64,000 nucleotides of DNA from CAZABC01 sp964483405 (GTDB lineage: Bacteria; Chloroflexota; Limnocylindria; Limnocylindrales; CSP1-4): positions 1 to 64,000 of the forward strand of contig CAZABC010000005.1 of NCBI GenBank assembly GCA_964483405.1, in the 5' to 3' direction. The notes under the pieces were generated by a model. The model was not told where the DNA came from. It did no database searches and saw only the letters and a program-made list of their open reading frames with translations. Positions 51,553 to 60,973 of this stretch are shown here, piece by piece; the stretch's first letter is position 1; the number at the start of each line of letters is the position of its first letter. The translations under genes were made by a program, and so were the position numbers.

Positions 51553-54336
51553 ATGGCTGACGCCCCCGCTCCGCCCACCGCCTCCGACCGCGCCCACGCG
51601 GCGGCCAAGCGCTACATCTACGCCTGGGGAGGCGGACAGGCCGAGGGCGACGCGACGATGCGCGACCTGCTCGGCGGCAAGGGCGCCGGGCTGGCCGAGA
51701 TGACGAACGCGGGCCTCCCGGTCCCGCCCGGCTTCACGATCACGACCGAGGCCTGCAACGACTACTTCTCGGCCGGCGAGCGCCTGCCCGACGGCCTCTG
51801 GAAGGACGTCGTCGCCGCCGTCCACGAGATCGAGGCGCTGACCGGCAAGGGCTTCGGCGACCCGGCCAACCCGCTCCTCGTGTCGGTCCGCTCGGGGGCC
51901 AAGTTCTCGATGCCCGGGATGATGGACACCGTCCTCAACCTCGGCCTCAACGAACAGACCCTCGAGGGCCTCGTCGCCCTGACCGGCAACAGCCGCTTCG
52001 GCTGGGACGCATACCGGCGCTTCATCCAGATGTTCGGCCGGATCGTCATGGGCGTCGACGGCGAGCGGTTCGACACCGCCTTCGAGGCGGCGAAGCACGC
52101 CCGGGGCGCCCACCTCGACACCGACCTCGACGCCACCGCCCTCGCCGAGGTCGTCGCCGAGTTCCGCCGGATCGTCCGCGAGGACACCGGCCGCGAGTTC
52201 CCGGCCGACCCGTACGAGCAGCTCGACCTGGCGATCAAGGCGGTCTTCGCGAGCTGGTTCGGCAAGCGCGCGGTCGACTACCGCAACAACCAGAAGATTG
52301 CCCACGACCTCGGGACCGCGGTCAACGTCGTGACGATGGTCTTCGGCAACATGGGCGACGACTCGGGCACCGGTGTCGCCTTCACCCGCGACCCCAACAC
52401 CGGCGAGAAGGTCCTCTTCGGCGAGTACCTCGTCAACGCCCAGGGCGAGGACGTCGTCGCCGGCATCCGGACCCCGGCCAAGATCTCGCACCTCGCCGAC
52501 GAGATGCCCGGCGCCTATGCCGAGTTCGAGGCGATCGCCGAGCGGCTCGAGCGCCACTACCGCGACGTCCAGGACCTCGAGTTCACGATCGAGCGTGGTC
52601 GCCTGTACATGCTCCAGACGCGGTCGGCGAAGCGGACCGCGGCGGCCGCGGTCAAGATCGCCGTCGACATGGTCGGGGAGGGGATCATCGACAAGGAGAC
52701 GGCGATCGCCCGGATCGAGCCGGCCCACGTCGACCAGCTCCTCCGCGACCAGTTCGACCCGGCCGCCCGGTCGGCCGCGGCGCGGATCGCCAAGGGCCTC
52801 AACGCCTCGCCGGGCGCCGCCGTCGGGCGCGCCGTCTTCGACGCCGACACGGCCGTCGAGTGGGTCGAGCGCGGTGAGCGCGTCGTCCTCGTCCGCGTCG
52901 AGACCTCCCCGGACGACTTCCACGGGATGGCCGTCGCGCAGGGCATCCTCACCGCTCGCGGCGGCGCCACGTCGCACGCGGCGGTCGTCGCCCGCCAGAT
53001 CGGCAAGCCGTGCGTCGCCGGCTGCGCCGAGCTCGTCGTCGACTACGCGACGCGCAAGGCCCGCAGCACCGGGACCGGTGGGTCGTTCGCCGAGGGCGAC
53101 TGGATCAGCCTCGACGGCACCACCGGCGAGGTCTTCAACGGGGCGCTGCCGACGGTGTCGGCCCGCTTCGAGGACCAGCCCGAGCTCCAGACGGTCCTCG
53201 GCTGGGCCGACGCGATCCGGCGGCTCGAGGTCTGGACGAACGCCGACAAGCCCGAAGAGGCGGCCCTGGCCCGGAGCTACGGCGCGGTCGGCATCGGCCT
53301 CTGCCGGACCGAGCACATGTTCCGCGAGGGCGACCGGCTCGAGATCGTCCGCGGCGCCATCCTCGTCGCCCACGCGGCGACGCGGGCCAAGGCGAAGGCC
53401 GCGGCGGGCGCGCTCCTCTCGGCCGACGAGGCGGAGGTCGTCGCCCGCTTCGACGCCGCCATGGGCGAGCTCGAGGTCCTCCAGCAGGGCGATTTCGAGG
53501 GCATCTTCAAGGCGATGGACGGCCTGCCGGTCGTCGTCCGGCTCATCGACCCGCCGCTCCACGAGTTCCTGCCGAACCTCGAGGACCAGCTCGTCAAGGT
53601 GACGAAGGCCGGTGACGCCGCGACCGCCGAGGATCGCGAGCTGCTCGCGACGATCAAGTCGATGCACGAGCAGAACCCGATGCTCGGGCTTCGCGGCTGC
53701 CGCCTCGGCCTGATGATCCCGGACTTCGTGAAGGTCCAGACCCGGGCCATCCTCAACGCCCAGATCGCCGTCAAGCAGGCGGGCGGCAACCCGATCGCCA
53801 AGATCATGATCCCGCTCGTCGGCCACGTGAACGAGCTGGCCGCCACCCGGGCGCTGCTCGAGGCCGAGGCGAAGGCCGTCGAGGCCAAGGCCGGGGTGGA
53901 GGTCGACTACAAGTTCGGGACGATGATCGAGGTCCCGCGCGGCGCCCTGACCGCCGACGAGATCGCCCGCGAGGCCGACTTCTTCAGCTTCGGCACGAAC
54001 GACCTCACCCAGATGACGTTCGGCTACAGCCGCGACGACGCCGAGGGCGGCTTTCTCCTCAAGTACGTCGAGGAGAAGATCCTGCCGGTGAACCCGTTCC
54101 AGACGCTCGACGACGCGGTCGCCGAGCTGATGGGCGTCGCCGTCCGGAAGGGCCGGGCGACGAAGCCGGACCTCGAGCTCGGCATCTGCGGCGAGCACGG
54201 CGGCGACCCCGAGTCGATCGCCAAGTGCGAGCGGCTCGGCCTCGATTACGTGTCCTGCTCGCCGTTCCGGGTGCCGGTCGCCCGGCTCGCCGCCGCCCAG
54301 GCCGCGCTCGTCAACGCGGCCGAGCGCGACAAGTAG
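51553..54336 (+). CDS. ppdK: Pyruvate, phosphate dikinase
   Basis: PPDK interconverts pyruvate, ATP and phosphate with PEP, AMP and pyrophosphate. The 927 residues contain the ATP-grasp domain (SVRSGAKFSMPGMMDTVLNL near 111), the swivelling phosphohistidine domain with GGATSHAAV (catalytic His475, regulatory-type Thr473), and the C-terminal TIM barrel (GIGLCRTEHMF; LGICGEHGGDP with the catalytic Cys). ATG 51553 is chosen from the family start. No PPDK regulatory protein gene is in the window. It converges with the FAD oxidoreductase gene, 19 bases apart. Confidence 0.97.
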   Translation: MADAPAPPTASDRAHAAAKRYIYAWGGGQAEGDATMRDLLGGKGAGLAEMTNAGLPVPPGFTITTEACNDYFSAGERLPDGLWKDVVAAVHEIEALTGKGFGDPANPLLVSVRSGAKFSMPGMMDTVLNLGLNEQTLEGLVALTGNSRFGWDAYRRFIQMFGRIVMGVDGERFDTAFEAAKHARGAHLDTDLDATALAEVVAEFRRIVREDTGREFPADPYEQLDLAIKAVFASWFGKRAVDYRNNQKIAHDLGTAVNVVTMVFGNMGDDSGTGVAFTRDPNTGEKVLFGEYLVNAQGEDVVAGIRTPAKISHLADEMPGAYAEFEAIAERLERHYRDVQDLEFTIERGRLYMLQTRSAKRTAAAAVKIAVDMVGEGIIDKETAIARIEPAHVDQLLRDQFDPAARSAAARIAKGLNASPGAAVGRAVFDADTAVEWVERGERVVLVRVETSPDDFHGMAVAQGILTARGGATSHAAVVARQIGKPCVAGCAELVVDYATRKARSTGTGGSFAEGDWISLDGTTGEVFNGALPTVSARFEDQPELQTVLGWADAIRRLEVWTNADKPEEAALARSYGAVGIGLCRTEHMFREGDRLEIVRGAILVAHAATRAKAKAAAGALLSADEAEVVARFDAAMGELEVLQQGDFEGIFKAMDGLPVVVRLIDPPLHEFLPNLEDQLVKVTKAGDAATAEDRELLATIKSMHEQNPMLGLRGCRLGLMIPDFVKVQTRAILNAQIAVKQAGGNPIAKIMIPLVGHVNELAATRALLEAEAKAVEAKAGVEVDYKFGTMIEVPRGALTADEIAREADFFSFGTNDLTQMTFGYSRDDAEGGFLLKYVEEKILPVNPFQTLDDAVAELMGVAVRKGRATKPDLELGICGEHGGDPESIAKCERLGLDYVSCSPFRVPVARLAAAQAALVNAAERDK

Positions 54337-54355
54337 CGGCGACCCCGCGGGACCG

Positions 54356-55789
54356 TCAGGAGTCGAAGCCGACGCCCAGGCGGTCGAGCGCCCGCAGGAC
54401 GAGCCCGCGTCGGCCCTCGTGCTCGTCGGCGTCGGCGATGGCCCGCTGGACGACCCGCACGCCGATCGACCGGAACGGCTCGGGTGGCCAGCCGAGCGGA
54501 CCGCGCCGCACGAACCGGAGCCGGAGGAGGTCGGAGTCGGGCCGCAGCACGAAGTCGCGGACGACCCCGGCCGCCCAGCGGGACGCCCCGACACCGAGCC
54601 CCGTGTAGCCGATCGCGTACGTGACCCGCCCGCCGAGCCGCTGGCCGAAGACGACGTGGAAGCGGGTCGTCGTGTCGATGGCGCCGCCCCAGCGGTAGGG
54701 GAACCGCAGGTCGGCGAGCTGGGGGAACATCGAGCGGAAGTTCGCCTCGAGCGTCGCGAACGTCGCCGGCCGGTCGTCGAGCGACGGATCGACCCGGCTG
54801 CCGTAGTGATAGATCGCGTCCCAGCCGCCCCACAGGATCCGGTCGTCGGCCGTCAGCCGGAAGTAGTGGAACCGGTTCGCCGAGTCCGAGAGGCCCTCCC
54901 GACCGTCCCAGCCGATCGCCGCCCGCTGGGCGCCCGTCAGCGGGTCGGAGACGAGGACGTAGTCGTAGACCGGCAGCTGGACGCGGGCGATCGGCCGGTA
55001 CCAGGTCGAGTAGGCGGACGTCGCGACGACGACGTGCCCGGCGACGATCGTCCCGGTGGCCAGCGGGCGGGCCGCGGCGCCGACGGCGTCCCCGCCGTCC
55101 TCCACGACCGTTCGGACGGCGGCGCCATCGGCGTGCCGCTCGAGGCCGGTCACCCGGGTCGTCTCGTGGATGGTCGCCCCGAGCTCGCGGGCGACGCGGG
55201 CGAGGCCGCGGACGAGTTTGGCCGGGTCGACCATCACGCACTGGCTCGCGGGCCGGCGGAGCCCGGCGAGGTAGCGCGGCGAGTGGACCGCGGCCTGCAC
55301 GGCGGCGCGGTCGAGGAACGTCGGCGCCTCCCCGTAGCGCGCCCCGACCTCGACCGCGGCCTCGAGCTCTCGCGCCTGCCACGGCTCGACCGCGACGCTC
55401 ATCGAGCCCGTCTCCTCGAGGTCGCAGTCGATCCCGCGCGCCCGGACGAAGCCCACGAGCTCGGCCAGGTTGGCGACGCCCTCGCGCTGCAGGACCTCGA
55501 TCTCGTCGGCGAAGTGGTGGAGCCCGTTGGCGAGGCCGTGGGTCAGGCTGGCCTCGCAGAACCCGCCGTTGCGACCGCTCGCCCCGAAGCCGACGACCGC
55601 CTGCTCGAGGACGACGACCCGCAGGCCGGGGTCCGTCTCGAGCAGGCGGATGGCGGTCCACAGCCCGGTGAACCCCGCGCCGACGACGACGACGTCGGCC
55701 CGGCCCGCGCCGCGGAACGGGGGCGCCGCGTCGGACGGATCCCCGGCGAGCCAGAAGACGTGGTCCGTCCGCGGCATCGCGCCCGGCAT
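54356..55789 (-). CDS. FAD-dependent amine oxidoreductase (DAO/PuuB-like)
   Basis: The 477-residue flavoprotein has the dinucleotide fold ADVVVVGAGFTGLWTAIRLLE near residue 30, the covalent-type GFGASGRNGGFCEASLTHG region typical of gamma-glutamylputrescine and glycine/D-amino-acid oxidases, and GYTGLGVGASRWAAGVV at the end. The amine substrate is unknown. ATG at 55789 follows GAGG; an ATG four codons later is possible. It starts 20 bases after the M24-fold gene, so both are probably cotranscribed. Confidence 0.88.
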   Translation of the reverse strand: MPGAMPRTDHVFWLAGDPSDAAPPFRGAGRADVVVVGAGFTGLWTAIRLLETDPGLRVVVLEQAVVGFGASGRNGGFCEASLTHGLANGLHHFADEIEVLQREGVANLAELVGFVRARGIDCDLEETGSMSVAVEPWQARELEAAVEVGARYGEAPTFLDRAAVQAAVHSPRYLAGLRRPASQCVMVDPAKLVRGLARVARELGATIHETTRVTGLERHADGAAVRTVVEDGGDAVGAAARPLATGTIVAGHVVVATSAYSTWYRPIARVQLPVYDYVLVSDPLTGAQRAAIGWDGREGLSDSANRFHYFRLTADDRILWGGWDAIYHYGSRVDPSLDDRPATFATLEANFRSMFPQLADLRFPYRWGGAIDTTTRFHVVFGQRLGGRVTYAIGYTGLGVGASRWAAGVVRDFVLRPDSDLLRLRFVRRGPLGWPPEPFRSIGVRVVQRAIADADEHEGRRGLVLRALDRLGVGFDS

Positions 55790-55809
55790 CGGCCGCCTCG
55801 TCCGGCCGC

Positions 55810-57183
55810 TCAGGCGACCGTCATGGCCCGGTCGGGCCGGAGCAGGAATGGCGGCAGGAAGGCGGGGATGTTCGAGAGCGGCAGGACGTCGGCGTGGAGG
55901 TCGATGCCGAGCGCCTCGCGCATGAAGCGGCGGCGGGCGACGATCCGCGCCCAGGCGCCCGGGAAGCGTGCCTCGAGCTCGCCGCGGAGCGACGCGTCGG
56001 CGATGGCGATGCCGTTCTCGATGTTCGTCGTGAAGTAGTCGGTGCCGGTCGCCGGGATGATGTCGACCTGCATCGCCATCCCGGACCGGAGCTCGACCGC
56101 GGAACCAGCAAAGACGGGCGAGTCGACCCACTCGTCGAGGTGGAGCAGGTGGCCCGGGTTGAGCCCGATGCCGAAGAACGGGTCGCCCAGCCGCCGGTCG
56201 ACGATCGCCTGGAGGACCCCGCCGGCCTGGCCGACCCGGAGCGCGCCGTACCACTCGACGACCGCCTCGAAGTAGGGCCGGACGAGGACGTCGACGTAGT
56301 CCGCGATCGCGGCCGGCAGCTCGGCCGCGTCCTCGACGACGAAGCCCGCCCGGCAGTCGAGGGCGCCCCAGATCCCGAACGCCGTCGTGAACCGGTCGCC
56401 ACGCTCGATCGGCCGGTCGCCCGGGCTCAGCAGGCCGAGCGTGGCCCGCGGCCCGGCGGTCAGCATCAGGTGGCACGACAGCGGCGTCCCGTCCCAGCGG
56501 AGGAGCCGGACGGCCTCGCGCTCGGTCATCCCCGGGCGGAGGCCCGTCACCACCCGGCGGACGCCGTCGGACGTCTGGCAGGCGGCCCACTCGAAGGCCG
56601 CGAGCTGCTCGACCTCGTTCGTCGTCCGCAGCCCGTCGATCGGCGAGGTGAGCAGCTCGCCCGCGTTCTCGACGAGCCCACCCGAGCCGACGAGCCGGCG
56701 CAGCTCGTCGACGAGGTACGACGGCACTTCGAGGGTCGCCCGCGAGGCGAACGTCTTCCAGCCGACGAGGCCGATCCGCCGACCCGGCCCGATGCCCTCG
56801 TCGCCGAGGAGCTCCGCCAGTGGCCGGGACCGGTCGCGCGGCTGGCCCGGCAGGCTCAGGTCCTGGAAGAGCGCCCGTCGCATCGGGAGCGGCGCCGCGC
56901 CGGCCATCGCCCAGCACTCGTTGCCGACGAGGATCGCCGGCTCGCCGACAGGGCCGACGACGAGGACGGCCTCCTCGAAGCGCGGGTCGAACCCGGTCAG
57001 CCAGGCGAGGTTGGCGCTGTGCTCGCGGTCGGCGTAGACGACGAGGCGGTCGTAGCCGGCCCCGTCCATCCGCTCGCGGAGCCGGTCGAGTCGCGCCGCG
57101 TAGATTGGCGGCGGCAGCTGCGGCTGCGCGCCGGGCATCCCGAAGTCGGGCAGGTCGATCTCCGCCAGTCTTGCCGTCGTCAT
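55810..57183 (-). CDS. M24 (creatinase/prolidase-fold) protein, probable pseudoenzyme
   Basis: The 457 residues have an N-terminal creatinase-like domain (YDRLVVYADREHSANLAWLTG) and a C-terminal pita-bread domain. Metal-ligand positions look degenerate: the first Asp is Ala (GDRFTTAFG), the GHGIGL histidine is Phe (FFGIGLNPG), and one Glu is Asp (GMAMQVDIIPA); a later Glu (NIENGIAI) remains. Creatinase itself lacks metal, so hydrolysis of a non-peptide C-N bond is possible. GAGAGGGAG precedes the ATG. It lies between the CRTAC1 and FAD oxidoreductase genes. Confidence 0.8.
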   Translation of the reverse strand: MTTARLAEIDLPDFGMPGAQPQLPPPIYAARLDRLRERMDGAGYDRLVVYADREHSANLAWLTGFDPRFEEAVLVVGPVGEPAILVGNECWAMAGAAPLPMRRALFQDLSLPGQPRDRSRPLAELLGDEGIGPGRRIGLVGWKTFASRATLEVPSYLVDELRRLVGSGGLVENAGELLTSPIDGLRTTNEVEQLAAFEWAACQTSDGVRRVVTGLRPGMTEREAVRLLRWDGTPLSCHLMLTAGPRATLGLLSPGDRPIERGDRFTTAFGIWGALDCRAGFVVEDAAELPAAIADYVDVLVRPYFEAVVEWYGALRVGQAGGVLQAIVDRRLGDPFFGIGLNPGHLLHLDEWVDSPVFAGSAVELRSGMAMQVDIIPATGTDYFTTNIENGIAIADASLRGELEARFPGAWARIVARRRFMREALGIDLHADVLPLSNIPAFLPPFLLRPDRAMTVA

Positions 57184-57223
57184 CGCCCGTCTCCCTCTCG
57201 GCACCGCCCGCCGGCGGACACGG

Positions 57224-58891
57224 CTACGGTGCCGGCGTCCAGGGCACGACCGCGTCGGCGCCCCGCTCGACGATCGCGAAGCCGTCGGCTTCGACCGGCA
57301 GCCACGGCCCGACCTCGCCGTTCGGCCAGGTGACCCGGACCTCGGCCTGCTCGGACGGCCCGAGGCCGACGTGGAGCCAGCCGAGCTCGCCACTCGCGTG
57401 GCCGCCCCCGACGGTCAGCTCGCGCAGGATCATCATCTCGCCGATCCGGACCTCGACCCACGCCCCGATCGCATCGGTGTTCGGGCCCGGCTGGCGGACC
57501 CGGAGGCCGAGCCAGTGCCCCTCGTCGGCCGACCCGTCGCCGGCCCCGCCGGTCCCGGCGTTGCGCCACAGCCTGACCGGCTCGCGGCGCTCGACGACGA
57601 CCAGGTCGAGCCGGCCGTCGAGGTCGAGGTCGACGACGGCGGCCCCCCGACTCTTCGCCGGGTCGACGATCCCGGCCGCCTCGGTGACGTTGACGAACGT
57701 CCCGTCCGGCTGGCCGAGGAACAGGTCGTTCGGGTCGATGGCGGCGTACTCGTTCATCGCCTCGACGTTGCCCTTGGAGATGAACAGGTCGACGAAGCCG
57801 TCGTCGTTCACGTCGGCGAACTCGGGGTGCCAGGCGGTCGACGGCAGGACGTCGCCGCCGGTCACCGGCCGGTGGGCGGTCACGCCGCGCTCGAGCGCGA
57901 TGTCGACGAAGGTCGGTCCGGTCGCGCCTTCCTCGAGGGTCTGGAGCTTGTTGTCGGCCTGGCTCGTCAGGACGTACTCGGGCTTCCCGTCGCCGGTGAG
58001 GTCGATGCTCGCGATGCCCATCCCCCAGATGTGCATCGTCCGCCAGCCGTCCGCCTCGGTGTACTCGCGAGGCGCGGCGCCCGGGTCCATCCGCCACAGC
58101 TGGTCCTTGCCGTCGGTGTAGTAGTGGCGGTCGTTCGTCAGCCGCAGGTCGCGCCGCCCGGAGCGGTCCCAGTCGCTGAACAGGATCGAGAGCGTGCACC
58201 AGCCCGGGGAGAGCGCTGCCGGTGGCGCGTAGCGGCCCGACGCCGCGTCCGGCCGGAGCAGGACGTTGTCGGCGCACGCGTCGCGGGCCCCGTCGATCGC
58301 GTCCATCGCGACGTAGTTGCCGAAGGCGAGCGTCGGGAGCGCGGCGTCGCCCTCCCAGGTCGCGCTGAAGGCCGCCGTCCAGTCGTCGCCGCCGTCCACG
58401 CCCCAGGCCTCGTTGGCCCGCTCGAAGCGGCATCCGCCGAGCCCGCGGAGCATGACGTTCTCGCCGAACCGCAGGACCGCGAGGTCGGTCACCGCGTCGC
58501 CGTCGACGTCGAGCGGGTAGGCGCCGGTCACGCCCACGAGGTCGGTGGCCGCGTCGGGCACGGCCTCGAACCGGAGCGGCCCGCCGACCGGGCTCCCGTT
58601 GCGGTAGAGCGCCGCCGGCTCGGTGCCGCCGGCGAGGTAGAGGTCGGGCCGCCCGTCGTCGTCGCAGTCGAAGGTCGCCACGCCGCCGCCGACGAAGTAG
58701 GTGAACTCGCCGTCGTAGCGATGGTCGACGCCCGCGATCGCCGTCTCCTCGACGAACAGCGGGGCGGGGAGAGCCTCGGTCGGGGTCACCGGGCGGGTGC
58801 CCGCGAGCACGACGACCGCGATCCCGAGACCGGCGACCGCGACGATCCCGGCGACGAGTGCGACCCGCGTCGTCCGGCTCGGGCGGCTCAT
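57224..58891 (-). CDS. CRTAC1-type FG-GAP/VCBS beta-propeller protein
   Basis: The 555 residues begin with one membrane helix or uncleaved signal (VALVAGIVAVAGLGIAVVVLAG near 11-32). Then come FG-GAP/VCBS calcium-binding blades (FDCDDDGRPDLYLAG, DVDGDAVTDLAVL, DLTGDGKPEYVL, DVNDDGFVDLFIS, DLDLDGRLDLVVV) and a C-terminal ASPIC/UnbV domain (GAWVEVRIG, VTWPNGEVG). It is extracytoplasmic. CRTAC1-type genes are often found near secreted oxidases; here a haloperoxidase-like gene is divergent across 135 bases. Molecular role unknown. Confidence 0.9.
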   Translation of the reverse strand: MSRPSRTTRVALVAGIVAVAGLGIAVVVLAGTRPVTPTEALPAPLFVEETAIAGVDHRYDGEFTYFVGGGVATFDCDDDGRPDLYLAGGTEPAALYRNGSPVGGPLRFEAVPDAATDLVGVTGAYPLDVDGDAVTDLAVLRFGENVMLRGLGGCRFERANEAWGVDGGDDWTAAFSATWEGDAALPTLAFGNYVAMDAIDGARDACADNVLLRPDAASGRYAPPAALSPGWCTLSILFSDWDRSGRRDLRLTNDRHYYTDGKDQLWRMDPGAAPREYTEADGWRTMHIWGMGIASIDLTGDGKPEYVLTSQADNKLQTLEEGATGPTFVDIALERGVTAHRPVTGGDVLPSTAWHPEFADVNDDGFVDLFISKGNVEAMNEYAAIDPNDLFLGQPDGTFVNVTEAAGIVDPAKSRGAAVVDLDLDGRLDLVVVERREPVRLWRNAGTGGAGDGSADEGHWLGLRVRQPGPNTDAIGAWVEVRIGEMMILRELTVGGGHASGELGWLHVGLGPSEQAEVRVTWPNGEVGPWLPVEADGFAIVERGADAVVPWTPAP

Positions 58892-59026
58892 GGCGAGACC
58901 TCGGCTGGCACGGGTGGATTAGAGCACATCCGGCGACGGCCCCCCGCCCGCCGTGGCATGCTGCGGGCCGATGCGTCGCGTCGCCCGCGTCCCGGGCCAT
59001 GCGACCGAGAGAGGAGCCATCCGCCG

Positions 59027-60919
59027 ATGGTGCGCCCCATGCGCCGCCAGCGCCCCGGTCGTCGCGTCGTGCGCGTGGTCGCGCTCGCCCTGGCCGTGGC
59101 GCTCGGCGTCGGCGTGGTCGCCGGCTGCGAGACCCGCGCGCCGTACCTCGTCGCCGACTGCAAGCGTGGCGACCTCGAGGGCCACTCGGTCGCCCGGGTC
59201 TGGGACGAGACCGTCCTCTCGCTCATCCGCCAGGTCGTGCCGGCCCCGGGCGTGCACGCCCGGAACCTCTTCCACGTCTCGGCCGCGATGTGGGACGCAT
59301 GGGCCGCCTACGACCCGACCGCGAGCGGCTGGCTCGTCACCGAGAAGCTGCGGGCGAACGACAGGACCGCCGCGCGGGAAGCCGCGATGAGCTACGCGGC
59401 GTACCGGATCCTCCTCTGGCGGTACGCCACGGTCTCGGACCTCGCGGTCGCGACGGAGCAGCTCGCCGAGGTCATGGACTCGCTCTGCTACCGGACCGAC
59501 TACGCGACGACCGAGGGCGACGACCCCGCGGCGTTCGGCAACCGGATCGCGGCGGCGGTGATCGAGTTCGGCAAGGACGACGGCTCGCTCGAGCCGCAGC
59601 GGTACAAGGACCTGACCTACCAGCCGGTCAACGCGCCGCTCGAGGTCAAGGAGCCCGGGACGACGATGGTCGACCCGAACCGCTGGCAGCCGCTCTCGCT
59701 CGACAAGCAGATCGCCCAGAACGGGTTGCCGGTCCCCGGCAAGGTCCAGGAGTTCATCGGCCCGCACTGGGGTCACGTGATCCCGTTCGCCCTGCCGCGG
59801 ACCGAGAGCGGCGTGCCGATCGATCCCGGCCCGCCACCCCGGCTCGGCGACCCGGCGACCGACGGGCCACTGAGGGCGGACCTCGTCGACCTCCTCGAAA
59901 AGGGGGCGGCCATCGACGTGACCGACGGCGCCACGGTCGACGCCTCGCCGGGCGCGCGGGGCGACAACCCGCTGGGGACGAACGACGGCGATGGGCACGA
60001 GCTGAACCCGTTCACCGGGCAGCCGTACGCTCCCGAGGTCGTCCTCCGCGGCGACTACGCCCGGGTCCTCGCCGAGTTCTGGGCGGACGGTCCGGAGTCC
60101 GAGACCCCGCCCGGCCACTGGAACCGGATCGCGAACGAGGTGAGCGACACTCCCGGCTTCGAGCATCGGATCGGCGGCACGGGCGCCGAGCTCGAGCGGC
60201 TCGAGTGGGACGTCAAGCTGTACTTCGCGCTCAACGGCGCCGTCCACGACGCGGCGATCGCCGCCTGGGGTCTCAAGGGCCACTACGACTCGGTCCGGCC
60301 GATCTCGCTCATCCGGTACATGGGCGGCAGGGGCCAGTCCAGCGACCCGGCCCTTCCCGCGTACGACCCGCAGGGCCTGCCGCTCGAGCCCGGGCTCATC
60401 GAGCTCGTGACGCCCGAGTCGAGTGCCGCGGGCCAGCGGCACGCCGCGTTCGCGGACCACCTGGACGAGGTCGTCGTCCGGGCCTGGCTCGGCGGCCCCG
60501 CGGACCCCGAGACGCAGACCGGCGGCGTCGGCTGGGTCCGGGCCGTGGAGTGGGTTCCCTACCAGCGGCCGACGTTCGTCACCCCGGCGTTCGCCGGCTT
60601 CATCTCCGGCCACAGCACGTTCAGTCGCTCCGCTGCCGAGCTGCTGACCGCGTTCACCGGCAGCGAGTGGTTCCCTGGCGGCCTGGCGACGTGGACGATC
60701 AAGGCCGGGAGCCTCATCCACGAGGACGGCCCGACCGAGGACGTGACGCTCCAGTGGGCGACCTACTACGACGCGGCCGACGAGGCCGGCATCTCGCGCC
60801 TGTACGGTGGCATCCACATCTCGTTCGACGACCTCGAGGGCCGCAAGATCGGGTCGCAGTGCGGCCTCGATGCCTGGGCGCTCGCCCAGGCGTACTTCGA
60901 CGGCACCGCCGCCGACTGA
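59027..60919 (+). CDS. Vanadium-dependent haloperoxidase-like lipoprotein
   Basis: The 630 residues start with a lipoprotein signal: basic MVRPMRRQRPGRR, a hydrophobic run, and lipobox VAGC with Cys34. The mature part contains the family segment PAPGVHARNLFHVSAAMWDAW and, at the C-terminus, the PAP2-type vanadate/phosphate site: SLIRYMG, GFISGHSTFSRSAAELL, and GGIHISFDDLEGRKIG with the catalytic His. Haloperoxidase and phosphatase activity cannot be told apart. GAGAGGAG lies about 11 bases before ATG 59027. Confidence 0.88.
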   Translation: MVRPMRRQRPGRRVVRVVALALAVALGVGVVAGCETRAPYLVADCKRGDLEGHSVARVWDETVLSLIRQVVPAPGVHARNLFHVSAAMWDAWAAYDPTASGWLVTEKLRANDRTAAREAAMSYAAYRILLWRYATVSDLAVATEQLAEVMDSLCYRTDYATTEGDDPAAFGNRIAAAVIEFGKDDGSLEPQRYKDLTYQPVNAPLEVKEPGTTMVDPNRWQPLSLDKQIAQNGLPVPGKVQEFIGPHWGHVIPFALPRTESGVPIDPGPPPRLGDPATDGPLRADLVDLLEKGAAIDVTDGATVDASPGARGDNPLGTNDGDGHELNPFTGQPYAPEVVLRGDYARVLAEFWADGPESETPPGHWNRIANEVSDTPGFEHRIGGTGAELERLEWDVKLYFALNGAVHDAAIAAWGLKGHYDSVRPISLIRYMGGRGQSSDPALPAYDPQGLPLEPGLIELVTPESSAAGQRHAAFADHLDEVVVRAWLGGPADPETQTGGVGWVRAVEWVPYQRPTFVTPAFAGFISGHSTFSRSAAELLTAFTGSEWFPGGLATWTIKAGSLIHEDGPTEDVTLQWATYYDAADEAGISRLYGGIHISFDDLEGRKIGSQCGLDAWALAQAYFDGTAAD

Positions 60920-60945
60920 CCCGGGGTCCGCGGCGGGGCCCGTTC

Positions 60946-60965
60946 CCGGGCTCGGCGCTGCCCGG
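60946..60965. terminator. Weak GC hairpin between convergent genes
   Basis: CCGGGC (60946-60951) pairs with GCCCGG (60960-60965) across 8 bases, in the 54-base gap between the haloperoxidase-like stop and the Gfo/Idh stop. In such GC-rich DNA it could be chance. Confidence 0.25.
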
Positions 60966-60973
60966 CCCCGGCC

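Noticed and set aside
51316..54594. 1092-codon minus-strand frame opposite ppdK
   Set aside because: Antisense shadow of a gene with complete catalytic motifs; composition is Asp/Arg/Leu/Gly-rich without recognisable fold.
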